In this document: positions 37,289 through 46,071 of the stretch, one piece after another
Position numbering within the stretch: position 1 is the stretch's first letter
How the letters are laid out: each line of letters begins with the position of its first letter
From: Pseudoalteromonas sp. 3D05
GTDB taxonomy: Bacteria > Pseudomonadota > Gammaproteobacteria > Enterobacterales > Alteromonadaceae
Assembly (NCBI RefSeq): GCF_002723455.1
Contig: NZ_PDUS01000003.1
Location: forward strand, 97,983-161,982
DNA: 64,000 nucleotides
Reading direction: 5' to 3'
The notes under the pieces: generated by a model
Database searches by the model: none
What the model was told of the DNA's origin: nothing
Seen by the model: only the letters and a program-made list of their open reading frames with translations
Position numbers and translations under genes: made by a program

Positions 37289-37394
37289 GTTTTTGTCCAC
37301 TTGTTATAGAAATATATTGACGTCGATGGATTTCGAACTGTTCATCTTTAGGTCATGGTTTTGCGTTATAATAAGCGCCTAAATAAGGCATGCT

Positions 37395-38813
37395 ATGAAT
37401 CAAACCACTTCACTTTTTCTCAATGGGTCTATCGCCAAAGCGCTTACAAAGCTCGCGATACCGATTATTCTTATTAATATCTTGCAGTCAGCTTATCAAT
37501 TGACAGATGCGTTTTGGGTTGGCCGATTAGGCGCCGCTCAAGTGGCTGCTGTATCAGTGAGTATGCCAGTTACATTTTTAGTTATTGCGATAGGTTCTGG
37601 ACTGGCAATGGCTGGTGCTATTTTATCTGCTCAATATATGGGAGCGGGGCAACAAGAAAAAGTAAATCATGTTGCTGCTCAAACTATGCTAATGGTGACA
37701 ATCACCGCCAGTGTATTGGGTCTGATTGGGTACACTTTATCGCCATATTTTTTAACGTTGTTAGGAGTTGACGAAGTTGTTTACAACGATGCGTTGAAGT
37801 TTATGCATGTATCCTTTATTGGTGTAGTTTTTGTTTTTATTTATGCCATGTTCCAAGCGTTAATGCGGGGAATTGGCCAAACGAAGGTGCCTTTAATCAT
37901 TGTTAGTTGTACAGTTTTACTAAACTTTGTGCTTGACCCTTTATTTATTTTTGGTTTTGGTGATTTTAAGGGATATGGCGTAATGGGCGCAGCGTTAGCA
38001 ACGCTCGTTACGCAAAGCCTTGCTGCATTGGCTGGTGTTATTATATTTATGCGTGGTCGCCATGGTATTCAATTAAGCTTATCAAGCTTTATTCCTGATT
38101 TAGCCTATATAAAGCAGGCTTTTATTTTAGGTGCGCCAGGCTCTGTTGAGTTATCTACCCGTGCATTTGGTTTAATTATTATGTCATTTTTGGTAGCGAG
38201 CTTTGGTACTCAAACCATCGCGGCGTATGGCGTGGGTTCGAATGTGCTACAAATGATAATGATCCCAGCCATGGGATTGTCGATGGCTGTATCGACCTTG
38301 GTTGGGCAAAACATGGGGGCTGGCAATGTGAAACGTGCAGCGCAAATTACCAAACTTGCCGTCTTATGGGGGTTAATTGGATTATCAATCATTGGTGGGC
38401 TTGCTTACTTTTTTGCTTCAGCGCTGGTGGCATTTTTTATTCCTGATGATCCAGATTTTATAAACCAAGGTGCACATTTCATAAGGGTAATGAGCTTAAC
38501 ATGGGGTGGGATTGGGGTGCAGCTTTGTGTTGTCGCAGCATTTAGAGCGTCGGGCAATATGTTAAACGCGATGTTACTGGCCTTATTCTCTCAGTGTGTG
38601 GTTCAGTTTCCTGTTGCATATATTTTATCAAAGCACACACTATTAGGTGATCACGGTATTTGGTACTCGTTTGCTGTGACCAATATTGCTGTAGCTTTAT
38701 TATCTTACCTGTGGTTTTGCAATGGGCGCTGGCAACGAACACGCCTAACCAAAGAAGATAAAAATATTGCTAAAGTTACGCAAGAAGCCTTTATAGAAGA
38801 GGGGAGTCATTAA
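37395..38813 (+). CDS. MATE-family multidrug/toxin exporter
   Basis: 472-residue inner-membrane antiporter of the MATE family, using a Na+ or H+ gradient to expel cationic drugs or metabolites. Twelve membrane segments in two homologous halves are evident. Family motifs include IILINILQSAYQLTDAFWVG (the first-helix signature), SAQYMGAGQ in the first half and its repeat TLVGQNMGAGN in the second. The short hydrophilic tail ends at residue 472. Substrate cannot be predicted. ATG 37395 is used; the upstream region is shared with ompW. Confidence 0.9.
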   Translation: MNQTTSLFLNGSIAKALTKLAIPIILINILQSAYQLTDAFWVGRLGAAQVAAVSVSMPVTFLVIAIGSGLAMAGAILSAQYMGAGQQEKVNHVAAQTMLMVTITASVLGLIGYTLSPYFLTLLGVDEVVYNDALKFMHVSFIGVVFVFIYAMFQALMRGIGQTKVPLIIVSCTVLLNFVLDPLFIFGFGDFKGYGVMGAALATLVTQSLAALAGVIIFMRGRHGIQLSLSSFIPDLAYIKQAFILGAPGSVELSTRAFGLIIMSFLVASFGTQTIAAYGVGSNVLQMIMIPAMGLSMAVSTLVGQNMGAGNVKRAAQITKLAVLWGLIGLSIIGGLAYFFASALVAFFIPDDPDFINQGAHFIRVMSLTWGGIGVQLCVVAAFRASGNMLNAMLLALFSQCVVQFPVAYILSKHTLLGDHGIWYSFAVTNIAVALLSYLWFCNGRWQRTRLTKEDKNIAKVTQEAFIEEGSH

Positions 38814-38847
38814 GCGGTCATAAAATCACGGTGTAATAAACACTTCT

Positions 38848-40050
38848 ATGTTAATAGGTGTGATTCTGATGACGTTATCTATTCTACCTACATTATCTGC
38901 TAAAGAGAATGAAGCCCAAGCAGTTGTTGATTACTTACAGACGCTGATTAAATTTAATTCTGTGACTCCGTACCAAGCGGGTGCTATTGATTGGATAGAA
39001 AGCCAACTAGATAGACTTGGTTTTGAGTGTGAGCAATTTACGTTTAATAATGTGACTAATTTAATCGCTAAAATACATTTAGGTGACGGGCCTATTTATG
39101 CTTTTTCGGGGCATATTGATGTTGTACCAGCAACAGCTGAACATTGGTGTGTGGCACCTTTCTCTGGCGCTATTTTAAACGATGCTGTTTATGGACGCGG
39201 TGCTGCTGACATGAAAGGAGGTGTGGCTGCTATGCTGCGTGCAACTGAGCAGTTAGTTGTTAATAAAGAAGCTAAAAAAGGCACCTTTTATTGGCTAATT
39301 ACCTCAGATGAAGAGGGGGAGGCCGAATATGGCTCTTTATTAATTGCGGAGCGTCTAGCTCAACAAGGAGTTAAGCTAGATGGTTGTATTGTGGGTGAAC
39401 CAACGAGCAATTTACATGTTGGTGACACAATAAAGAATGGACGACGTGGTGCGCTGTCAGCGCGTTTAAATATAAAAGGAAAGGCAGGTCATGTTGCCTA
39501 TCCCGAAAATACGATTAATGCAGCTCACTTAAGTGCAGACGTAGTTAAACGCCTAACTAACATTGATTGGTCTTTCGATGAGCCAGGTTCCAATACTAGC
39601 CTGCAAGTTACCGGGATCAACATCGACAATGTGGTTGATAATATGGTGCCAGCTCAGTGTGAGGTAACGTTTAATGTGCGATACAGCCACGGCTATAAAA
39701 GCGCTGATATAAAAAATGAAATTCAATTTGCGCTTGGCGATTTAGCGCAAAACCTCAATATAGAATGGGAGCGTCCGTGTGAATCATTTTATACCAGCCA
39801 CCAGTCTCAAAATTGTTTATTAGCGCACGTAGAGCAAGCAGTATTGAGTGTGACAGGAAGCTATCCTCTATTAAGCACCAGTGGTGGCACATCTGATGGG
39901 CGCTTTTTTGCTAATAATCATACCCAAGTGATTGAATGCGGGGTCCGAAATAATACAATTCATCAAGTCAATGAACATGTGCCAATTGACGACTTAGTTA
40001 AAATTGAATCCATTTATACTACTTTGTTAACTACTCTTTTTCGATGTTAG
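38848..40050 (+). CDS. dapE: Succinyl-diaminopimelate desuccinylase DapE
   Basis: Di-zinc M20 deacylase of the lysine/diaminopimelate pathway (N-succinyl-LL-DAP to LL-DAP plus succinate), in the cytoplasm. 400 residues from ATG 38848; homologues usually start nearer AKENEAQAVVDYL, so ATG 38869 (residue 8) or a later start is possible. Metal ligands and catalytic residues are visible in order: SGHIDVVP (His), GAADMKGG (Asp), SDEEGE (Glu pair), GEPTS (Glu) and TIHQVNEH (His). The dimerisation lid NGRRGALSA and GKAGHVAYPE are typical. It starts 34 bases after the MATE gene. Confidence 0.93.
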   Translation: MLIGVILMTLSILPTLSAKENEAQAVVDYLQTLIKFNSVTPYQAGAIDWIESQLDRLGFECEQFTFNNVTNLIAKIHLGDGPIYAFSGHIDVVPATAEHWCVAPFSGAILNDAVYGRGAADMKGGVAAMLRATEQLVVNKEAKKGTFYWLITSDEEGEAEYGSLLIAERLAQQGVKLDGCIVGEPTSNLHVGDTIKNGRRGALSARLNIKGKAGHVAYPENTINAAHLSADVVKRLTNIDWSFDEPGSNTSLQVTGINIDNVVDNMVPAQCEVTFNVRYSHGYKSADIKNEIQFALGDLAQNLNIEWERPCESFYTSHQSQNCLLAHVEQAVLSVTGSYPLLSTSGGTSDGRFFANNHTQVIECGVRNNTIHQVNEHVPIDDLVKIESIYTTLLTTLFRC

Positions 40051-40434
40051 CCAGTTTGACAGTTGCTTACATCTTTGTTACTTTTTTGGGTAAGCTTTCT
40101 GTAAGTAATCAGATATTTTCTAGTTACAGAATCAGAAATACCTGTTCTCACTCATTACTATTTTGGCTTTATAGTCAATTTTGTAAAACTCAGCAAAAGT
40201 ATAATGTTTATCACAAAATTGAGAACCGAGTATGTGAGAGTCGGAGTTAGTTTAAAGAAAAGTTAAATTCTATTATTGGTGAGTATGTAGTCTCTAAACA
40301 GATTGACTCCATAGTTTATCTGGTACGACTAATTTTTCTGTAAGTAGACTTAAGCTTAACTTTACATACATATGAAGAGTATCGATCAAAAGATGCGCTT
40401 TATTTTAGTTCATTATACAAATAAAGGTTATCGT
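40051..40434. other. Gene-poor intergenic region with a 10-bp inverted repeat
   Basis: 384 bases after dapE with no gene I accept. TCAATTTTGT (40175-40184) and ACAAAATTGA (40213-40222) are perfect inverted arms separated by 28 bases; outer GTTCTCA (40144-40150) and TGAGAAC (40220-40226) also pair, so alternative RNA foldings are possible. It could be untranslated leader, a decayed element or chance. Confidence 0.35.
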
Positions 40435-40590
40435 ATGGGCATATCAGGTTTAGGTATTTTAGGTACGTTGCTCGTTTTAGTTTCAATATTTTTGGTTGCA
40501 CTGATACCATTTTATATTGTCTATATCATAGTAAAAAAAGCTGTGAAGAGTGGAATAGAAGAATCCTTGAATAAACACAAAGATGCATAA
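40435..40590 (+). CDS. Small single-pass membrane protein
   Basis: 51 residues from ATG 40435, which has AAAGG about seven bases upstream; a longer in-frame start at 40372 has none. One hydrophobic helix (about 4-32: GLGILGTLLVLVSIFLVALIP) is followed by a basic then acidic tail (KKAVKSGIEESLNKHKDA). No family recognised. A strong bidirectional terminator follows, suggesting a genuine short transcript. Confidence 0.6.
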   Translation: MGISGLGILGTLLVLVSIFLVALIPFYIVYIIVKKAVKSGIEESLNKHKDA

Positions 40591-40618
40591 AAGATATTTG
40601 AACATTGTTTCTGAGTTA

Positions 40619-40645
40619 CCCCACAACATTAGGTTGTGGGGTTTT
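40619..40645. terminator. Bidirectional terminator between the small membrane protein gene and the olsF-like gene
   Basis: A perfect 9-bp stem (CCCCACAAC / GTTGTGGGG, loop ATTAG) followed by TTTT on the plus strand. It lies between convergent genes. Confidence 0.88.
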
Positions 40646-40648
40646 AAA

Positions 40649-42367
40649 TTATAAGGTCGCTTTGCCCAAATAGCGTTTTGCTTTACTTGCTTTGACTTTT
40701 TTAAGATCCACTAATACCAGCCCATCAATACAGTTATTGAACTCTGGGTCTACGCTAAAACTTAAAAACTGCACGCCACCAGGCTCACACAATTCTGTGT
40801 ATTGCTTAAACAAGGTAGGAACTTGTGCCCCCATGTTGGCAAGAATATGTTTAAGCTCAACAAAGTCCTCTTTGATATCATCACCGCAAAAAATGCTTTG
40901 GCATTGTTTAAGCTGCTGCTCTGTCGGTTTAAATTCATTGTTTGGCGTGGCAATTATGTCTTTTGTACCATAGTAATGCTGGTAGTAATGAACCAACATG
41001 GCTTTAGCCTGATCAGGTAGTGCATTAGATACACTGACAGCACCATAGAGATAACGATACTGGGGGTAGTTTTGTATAAATGCCCCGATACCGTACCATA
41101 AATAATCTAAGCTTTTGCGTCCCCAATATTTAGGTTGCACGAAACTACGACCAAGCTCAATGCCTGCTGCAAAATAAGGGGTCATCTCATCACTATAAGA
41201 AAATAAGCTATCCGTGTATAACCCTTTTCGTCCCTGTTTATTAATAACTTCCTGTGCACATGCTAGACGGTATGCTCCTACTAACTCGAGTTGGTTTGGA
41301 TCCCATAAGACGAGATGCTGATAGTCCATATCATATTTATCGATATCACGGCGCTTTCCACTGCCTTCACCCACTGTGCGAAACGATATTTCGCGCAAAC
41401 GACCCAACTCTCTAAAAATGGCGGAGCTTCCTTGGTATTGGTACAAATATATTTTCATACCGTCGCTCGTTGTTCCGAGTAACTGACAAGCCTCAATGGC
41501 CTTTTTAAGTTCTTTTTTACACTCAGATGATGCAATTGGGGTTTGTGTTTTTAGAGGAAGTGTTTTTTTACTTACCAATCGGTATAGCTGCTTTCTAATG
41601 AGGTTAACGACTTCTTTATCTTTCAAGTTTTCAATTAAATACGATTCAGGAGGAATTGATGCGCCTATTTCAAACTCAAGAGATTTTTGTCGTTGTTTAA
41701 ACATTTCCTTCACTAACAATAAGCTAGCCAATGGCTTGTAAATCATGGATGTGCCATAAAATAATGGACTATTTTTTGCCTTGATAAAAATGGGTAAAAT
41801 GGCGCAGTTCGCTTTTTTGGCTATGCGAAGAAAGCCGCTATTCCACTTGCAATCTTTGATGCCCGTTGGGCTTAGACGAGAGACTTCCCCTGCAGGAAAA
41901 ATTAAAATAGCGCCCTCATCTTTAAGATGCTTATGAATATTGCTTAGTTCTTTCTTTTTACTGGTGCCAGAGAGGTTATCGACAGGTAACAGTAAGGAGT
42001 GCATAGGCGTTACTGACATCAACATTCGATTAGCGACTACTTTTAAATCTTTTCGGGCACTGAATAAAACTTTGATCAACGCTAAAGCATCTAATGATCC
42101 GATAGGGTGGTTAGCAACAATTACTAGCTTGCCCTCACTGGGGATATTCTCGATTTGCTTAGGCTTATAGCGGGTATCAAAGTCAAGCTCATCTAATACT
42201 TGCTCTACAAACTCGATACCTTCTAAATGTGGGTAAGCATCGCCAAATGCAACAAACTCTTGCTCATGGAGTAAGTAACCCAACCCTTTTTTAACTAACC
42301 CTTTTACCTTCGGAGAGTTTTCTAATTGTGGAAGGTTAGCCGCAATAACTTTATCAACACTGATCAT
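40649..42367 (-). CDS. OlsF-like bifunctional acyltransferase (ornithine lipid synthesis)
   Basis: A fusion of an N-terminal PlsC/OlsA-type O-acyltransferase (about 1-255; NHPIGSLDA near residue 86 and FPAGEVSR) with a C-terminal GNAT/OlsB-type N-acyltransferase (about 300-560; ELGRLREISFR, VGAYRLA, ELGRSFVQPKYW). This order matches OlsF, which makes ornithine lipid from ornithine and acyl-ACP in two steps. The substrate is inferred; similar fusions are often annotated only as lysophospholipid acyltransferase or hemolysin. ATG 42367 is chosen because GAGG lies five bases upstream; a TTG at 42394 is possible but poor. Confidence 0.8.
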   Translation of the reverse strand: MISVDKVIAANLPQLENSPKVKGLVKKGLGYLLHEQEFVAFGDAYPHLEGIEFVEQVLDELDFDTRYKPKQIENIPSEGKLVIVANHPIGSLDALALIKVLFSARKDLKVVANRMLMSVTPMHSLLLPVDNLSGTSKKKELSNIHKHLKDEGAILIFPAGEVSRLSPTGIKDCKWNSGFLRIAKKANCAILPIFIKAKNSPLFYGTSMIYKPLASLLLVKEMFKQRQKSLEFEIGASIPPESYLIENLKDKEVVNLIRKQLYRLVSKKTLPLKTQTPIASSECKKELKKAIEACQLLGTTSDGMKIYLYQYQGSSAIFRELGRLREISFRTVGEGSGKRRDIDKYDMDYQHLVLWDPNQLELVGAYRLACAQEVINKQGRKGLYTDSLFSYSDEMTPYFAAGIELGRSFVQPKYWGRKSLDYLWYGIGAFIQNYPQYRYLYGAVSVSNALPDQAKAMLVHYYQHYYGTKDIIATPNNEFKPTEQQLKQCQSIFCGDDIKEDFVELKHILANMGAQVPTLFKQYTELCEPGGVQFLSFSVDPEFNNCIDGLVLVDLKKVKASKAKRYLGKATL

Positions 42368-42520
42368 AATTACCTCATTGTCTTTGGTGATCAATATACG
42401 AACAGATTAAAAGTTTGCTATGACAGTTAGGTTGCAGTTGTATGACTTTTTAAAGAGGGTATTTAACATTGGTGTTTATTGAAGTGTTTAATATAATGAA
42501 AAAAAACGGTAGAGAAAAAT

Positions 42521-43441
42521 ATGCACTTACTCATCGCGATTAGTAACCGAGACTGCACAAAGTTAGTTAACACACTGCAAACATACTTACCCGATGTGGA
42601 AATCTCACTGTGGCCACATTGTCGTAATTTACATACTGTAGAATTTGTCGTTGCATGGCTTGCGCCTGAGCAAATGTGGCAACAATTACCCAATCTTAAA
42701 GCTGTCTCATCATTCGGCGCTGGGGTTGATAGTATAAACTTAGACTTGTTAGCTGATGATGTTGTGGTTACACGAATCGTTGATGACGCATTAGCCGATG
42801 ATATGGCTGAATACGTGTTAACTCACATTCTAGCGCAAAAACTGAAATTAAAAGAGTATTTTAGTAAGCAGCAAGCTCAGCTTTGGCAACCCAAACGAGC
42901 ACATAAATTTAACCATGTAGTATTTTTGGGCTTTGGCCAATTAGGCCAGCACTGCGCTAAACGCTTACTTGCCAATAAATTAGTTGTAAGTGCTTTTTCA
43001 CAAAGCCCGAAACAATTTACTGATGTAACCTGCGTTCATAGCCAAGAAGGACTGACAAATATTTTATCTAAAGCAGATTACCTCGTATGCTTATTACCTT
43101 TAACGGCCCACACTGAAAATATTATTGATAAAGCGCTATTAACTCAGCTTCCTGAGCATGGCGTTGTGATCAATGTGGCTCGTGGTCAGCATGTTGTTGA
43201 AGAGGACTTAATTTGGGCACTTGACAATAACGTTATACGCGCAGCGACCTTAGATGTTTTTAGGCAAGAACCATTGCCGAAAGAGCATCCATTTTGGTCT
43301 CATGATGCAATTACAGTCACTCCACACTGCGCTGCTTTGTCGAATATTGCCAATGTAGCAAAGCAAATAGCAGACAATGTCCAACTCCTCGATAAAGGGT
43401 TAGAACTAAATCATCAGGTTGATAGAACAAAAGGTTATTAA
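42521..43441 (+). CDS. ghrA: Glyoxylate/hydroxypyruvate reductase A-like D-2-hydroxyacid dehydrogenase
   Basis: 306 residues of the D-isomer-specific 2-hydroxyacid dehydrogenase family, closest in pattern to E. coli GhrA (312), which reduces glyoxylate and hydroxypyruvate with NADPH. Visible are the FGAGVDSI substrate-loop segment, a Rossmann loop FLGFGQLGQHCAKRL, catalytic Arg in NVARGQHVVEEDL, Glu in FRQEPLPKEHPFW, His in TPHCAAL and the typical end QVDRTKGY. Apparently monocistronic and divergent from the olsF-like gene. Confidence 0.88.
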   Translation: MHLLIAISNRDCTKLVNTLQTYLPDVEISLWPHCRNLHTVEFVVAWLAPEQMWQQLPNLKAVSSFGAGVDSINLDLLADDVVVTRIVDDALADDMAEYVLTHILAQKLKLKEYFSKQQAQLWQPKRAHKFNHVVFLGFGQLGQHCAKRLLANKLVVSAFSQSPKQFTDVTCVHSQEGLTNILSKADYLVCLLPLTAHTENIIDKALLTQLPEHGVVINVARGQHVVEEDLIWALDNNVIRAATLDVFRQEPLPKEHPFWSHDAITVTPHCAALSNIANVAKQIADNVQLLDKGLELNHQVDRTKGY

Positions 43442-43464
43442 AATTTGAACAATTCATGGTGTAT

Positions 43465-43481
43465 ACATGTTGTTAACATGT
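43465..43481. promoter_or_regulatory. Perfect inverted repeat upstream of a 43-residue ORF
   Basis: ACATGTT-GTT-AACATGT is a perfect 7-bp palindrome with a 3-base centre, 59 bases before the ATG at 43540. It has the size and symmetry of an operator for a dimeric repressor. The regulator is unknown. Confidence 0.4.
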
Positions 43482-43539
43482 GTGATTTTAGTTATTGTAG
43501 ATGTGTTGCGAAAAAATAATAATAAAAACAAGGTTAACT

Positions 43540-43671
43540 ATGAAACACCAACAAGGCGGCGTTAAATTTAGTCTCATTGTTCTATCAGTCATCCTTATGG
43601 GTGTATCAGCATGGTTTAATCAGGCTAATGCCGATGAGCCAAATCAAGCTGAAATCACCCAACAGGATTAA
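43540..43671 (+). CDS. Small membrane or secreted protein (43 residues)
   Basis: A 43-residue ORF (MKHQQGGVKF start, EITQQD end) with a basic N-terminus, a hydrophobic segment (FSLIVLSVILMGVSAWF) and an acidic tail after NANADEP. AGG lies six bases before the ATG. The hydrophobic segment with ANA-DE could be a cleaved signal peptide, leaving a tiny acidic peptide, or an inner-membrane anchor. No family recognised. Convergent with smrA. Confidence 0.55.
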   Translation: MKHQQGGVKFSLIVLSVILMGVSAWFNQANADEPNQAEITQQD

Positions 43672-43690
43672 TCATACCCGTTGCGAGAGC

Positions 43691-44269
43691 TCAGCGCTTA
43701 GCATGGCGCTCTCGATTCTCATGTTTTTTCTCATCACTCTTTTTCAGTAAAACATAGGTAGCACCTATACCGCCGTGCTGCTTTAATGCTGTGTGAAATG
43801 CTAAAACGTAATCTAGCTCTTGTAACCATTTGTTGGTGTAACTTTTTAATATACCTGGTGTTTTCTTATTTTTAATACCAATACCGTGGCGTATTAAAAC
43901 TACGCGGATATTTCTTGCTTGGCAGTCAGTGATAAAATCGAATAATGATTCTCTAGCGGACTTTAACGGCTGCCCGTGTAGATCTAGCGTGGCGTCAACT
44001 TGGTACTTCGCTAAGCGTAGATTTTTAAATACACCATCCTGCACACCCGCATTTTTATAACTTAAAAGTGAATCTGGGGGTAAAAGCTCTACACGCTCAC
44101 TGCGAAGGTAATTCTCATCAACCGATAAATCTGCTTCAGCTGCTTTTCTCTTTTCTTGTTGTGATAAAGAAGGGGCCGTCTTTGAGTGTTGTAATTTGAC
44201 CGTGTCATGATTTAACGGCTTTACATCTTCCATGGATGATAAAAATAAATCAAAATCAGATACTGACAT
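43691..44269 (-). CDS. smrA: Smr-domain nuclease SmrA
   Basis: 192 residues, matching E. coli SmrA (YdaL, 187) along its length: the N-terminal FLSSMEDVKPL, LLSYKNAGVQDGVFKNLR, then the Smr domain with LDLHGQPLKSAR, VLIRHGIG and HGGIGATYVLLKK, ending in ENRERHAKR. Smr domains carry nicking endonuclease activity (LDxH and the HGxG-like motif; here RHGIG). AAGGTGA lies five bases before the ATG. Cellular role is unsettled in the family (RNA or DNA turnover). Confidence 0.92.
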   Translation of the reverse strand: MSVSDFDLFLSSMEDVKPLNHDTVKLQHSKTAPSLSQQEKRKAAEADLSVDENYLRSERVELLPPDSLLSYKNAGVQDGVFKNLRLAKYQVDATLDLHGQPLKSARESLFDFITDCQARNIRVVLIRHGIGIKNKKTPGILKSYTNKWLQELDYVLAFHTALKQHGGIGATYVLLKKSDEKKHENRERHAKR

Positions 44270-44340
44270 AGGTCACCTTAAATTAGCCTTATACGTAGCG
44301 GATTTTAGCCTAGTTCACCTTTTTAGTCATTGAGCAGATA

Positions 44341-44375
44341 AAAAAATACCTCGGTGAGTCATCTCAGCGAGGTAT
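44341..44375 (-). terminator. Rho-independent terminator after the 44397-44681 gene
   Basis: Stem TACCTCGGTGAG / CTCAGCGAGGTA with one mismatch and a TCAT loop. On the minus strand it is followed by a run of six T, just beyond the stop of the minus-strand gene. Confidence 0.85.
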
Positions 44376-44396
44376 AAAATTATCTTGGGAGAGATA

Positions 44397-44681
44397 TTAA
44401 TTCGTCGTTACATTTAGTTGCCCAAAAGTATAAACTTTGAACAGGTAGAATGTATTGATCAACACTAAGCTCATATTTGAAATAACACTCGAAGACATTA
44501 AGTCTAAACTAAACGATAAAAACAGTAATACGCAGGCGCTAACAGCTGCAATACGTAGTAAAGTTAGTTGATTGATAAATAGCGCCCCTAATCCAAGGGC
44601 TAACAGAATAAAATTTAAAAGCCAATCTAGCTCGTTTAACATGGTCGTTTCAGTGTACTTGTGGTGAAAAAGGAGCGCCAT
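44397..44681 (-). CDS. Small multi-pass membrane protein
   Basis: 94 residues from ATG 44681, or 81 from ATG 44642 (MLNELDWLLNF), which is the more natural start; neither has a strong ribosome-binding site. Three hydrophobic helices (LLNFILLALGLGALFI; LRIAAVSACVLLFLSFSL; ISNMSLVLINTFYLFKVY) fill most of the protein. It faintly resembles small YgjV/CBU_0592-type membrane proteins, but I would not assign it. It has its own terminator. Confidence 0.65.
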   Translation of the reverse strand: MALLFHHKYTETTMLNELDWLLNFILLALGLGALFINQLTLLRIAAVSACVLLFLSFSLDLMSSSVISNMSLVLINTFYLFKVYTFGQLNVTTN

Positions 44682-44741
44682 TATGGTGATCTTTTACACA
44701 GCTTTCAACCAAGTAATTTTGTAATTTTCAGATTAGTTTTA

Positions 44742-45188
44742 TTAATCCAAAATAAGTTTTTTCATTGCGGCAAAAAAGCCACTTTTTTCTGTTACTCGGT
44801 ACTTTTGGCATGTAGCTGGTTGCTTAAGGTCTTGGCAAAGGTAAATTGTATTGCGCTCCAGATCGGCTCTAGGCTGCAAGCTAGAGTCAAATAGATTGGC
44901 ACCATAGCCGAATAGGCCTGGCCAATAGACACTCTGGGTAACTAAACCTAGCTTCTGATAAGTAATCAATTGTGGTTTTGGCGTAATTAAAAAGCCTAAT
45001 ACGATAACAATTAAAGTTATTATTAATTTTCGGCTTTTTGGCTTGTTTTCATCCGCACTCACATTATTCGCTGTATTGGCAGTACTTTGAGCTGTGGCTG
45101 CGGTTGTTTTCTTCGCTGAAGACTTTTGCGTTTTATTTCGCTGTGGCGTTTTCCCCAACAGAGATTGTTTTTTTATTTTATTTGACAT
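44742..45188 (-). CDS. Hypothetical single-pass membrane protein with Lys/Ala/Thr-rich N-terminus
   Basis: 148 residues. The first 53 are low-complexity and basic (KKQSLLGKTPQRNKTQKSS, KKTTAATAQS), then one membrane helix (KLIITLIVIVLGFLI), then a periplasmic domain of about 80 residues with two cysteines (LCQDLKQPATCQKY) that may form a disulfide. No family recognised. The gene is monocistronic, ending about 60 bases before the next minus-strand gene starts. Confidence 0.65.
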   Translation of the reverse strand: MSNKIKKQSLLGKTPQRNKTQKSSAKKTTAATAQSTANTANNVSADENKPKSRKLIITLIVIVLGFLITPKPQLITYQKLGLVTQSVYWPGLFGYGANLFDSSLQPRADLERNTIYLCQDLKQPATCQKYRVTEKSGFFAAMKKLILD

Positions 45189-45296
45189 AAAGCAAATCTG
45201 GCCTTTTAAGCAGGTGTCTCTATAATGAGATCAGTGTATTAAAAAATTCTTAAGTATAATAACTTAAACCTAGCGGATAGCCTATGGGGATCAAGT

Positions 45297-45680
45297 ATGA
45301 ATGCGCAGCTTTCAATTTTAATAGTCGATGATGTAGGTACGGTTCGTAGCTTTTTGCATCAAACACTTATGCATTTAGGGATAGAGAAGGTAAGAGAAGC
45401 GTCTACAGCAGCCCAATGCATTAGCGCTTGCCAAGAGGCCGATTACAATATTATTTTTTTAGACATTGAGTTGCCAGATGGCGATGGCAAAGAAATAATT
45501 GCGAAGATAAATGAAATCAATCCCGCTTCGAATGTTGTGATGGTTTCAGCACACTCAACAGTTGAGAATGTTAAAGACGCCATTGATAAGGGAGCAAAGG
45601 GGTTTGTAGTTAAACCTTTTACACCAAAGAAAATAGCAGCCATGCTGAAAAAGTTTTATCCAGACCTCGAAATAGCCTGA
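45297..45680 (+). CDS. CheY-like single-domain response regulator
   Basis: 127 residues forming only a receiver domain: acidic pocket D11-D12, phospho-acceptor D56 in FLDIELPDGDG, S84 in MVSAHS, K106 in VVKPF. There is no output domain, so it signals by protein contact or phosphotransfer. No kinase gene is adjacent. Sequence is not close enough to chemotaxis CheY to assign it. Confidence 0.9.
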   Translation: MNAQLSILIVDDVGTVRSFLHQTLMHLGIEKVREASTAAQCISACQEADYNIIFLDIELPDGDGKEIIAKINEINPASNVVMVSAHSTVENVKDAIDKGAKGFVVKPFTPKKIAAMLKKFYPDLEIA

Positions 45681-45690
45681 TTCAGATACA

Positions 45691-45716
45691 AAAAAACCGG
45701 CCAAGGCCGGTTTTTT
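45691..45716. terminator. Bidirectional terminator between response regulator gene and rpsT
   Basis: Perfect stem AAAAAACCGGCC / GGCCGGTTTTTT with an AA loop, between convergent genes. Confidence 0.93.
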
Positions 45717-45734
45717 ATATTCTACAAAAACAAA

Positions 45735-45995
45735 TTATAGTGCTTTGATCTTAGCAGCTAAACGGCTCTTATGACGAGCAGCTTTGTTTTTGTGAATTAG
45801 ACCTTTAGTTGCGTAACGGTCTAAAATTGGTGTAGCAACTGCGAAAGCTTGCTGTGCAGCTTCCTTGTCGCCCGCTTCAATAGCAACAACTACTTTTTTG
45901 AAGTATGTACGCATCATTGAACGACGGCTTGCGTTATGCTGACGGTTTTTTTCGCTAGTGATAGCGCGTTTTTTTGCAGACTTGATGTTAGCCAA
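45735..45995 (-). CDS. rpsT: 30S ribosomal protein S20
   Basis: 86-residue S20, a small basic helical protein that binds 16S rRNA. Typical sequence: [19 protein letters not shown] at the N-terminus, [13 protein letters not shown], and the C-terminal [14 protein letters not shown]. Monocistronic, read leftward and divergent from murJ, as in related genomes. A sigma-70 promoter is proposed just upstream. Confidence 0.98.
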   Translation of the reverse strand: MANIKSAKKRAITSEKNRQHNASRRSMMRTYFKKVVVAIEAGDKEAAQQAFAVATPILDRYATKGLIHKNKAARHKSRLAAKIKAL

Positions 45996-46042
45996 GGTTT
46001 GCTCCTAACAATCTTAAAATAAGCTTAATTTAAAGGCCGTGG

Positions 46043-46071
46043 AATATGCCTTTTTTAATCATGATTGTCAA
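46043..46071 (-). promoter_or_regulatory. Predicted sigma-70 promoter of rpsT
   Basis: On the minus strand TTGACA (46071-46066) is followed after 17 bases by CATATT (46048-46043), giving a start near 46036 and a leader of about 40 bases. The -35 hexamer lies in a perfect inverted repeat TTGTCAAT-AAAAA-ATTGACAA (46065-46085). Confidence 0.5.

Noticed and set aside
40044..40250. 68-codon plus-strand ORF overlapping the dapE end
   Set aside because: No ribosome-binding site, it overlaps dapE out of frame, and its composition (many Ser, Tyr, Cys) looks like translated non-coding DNA.
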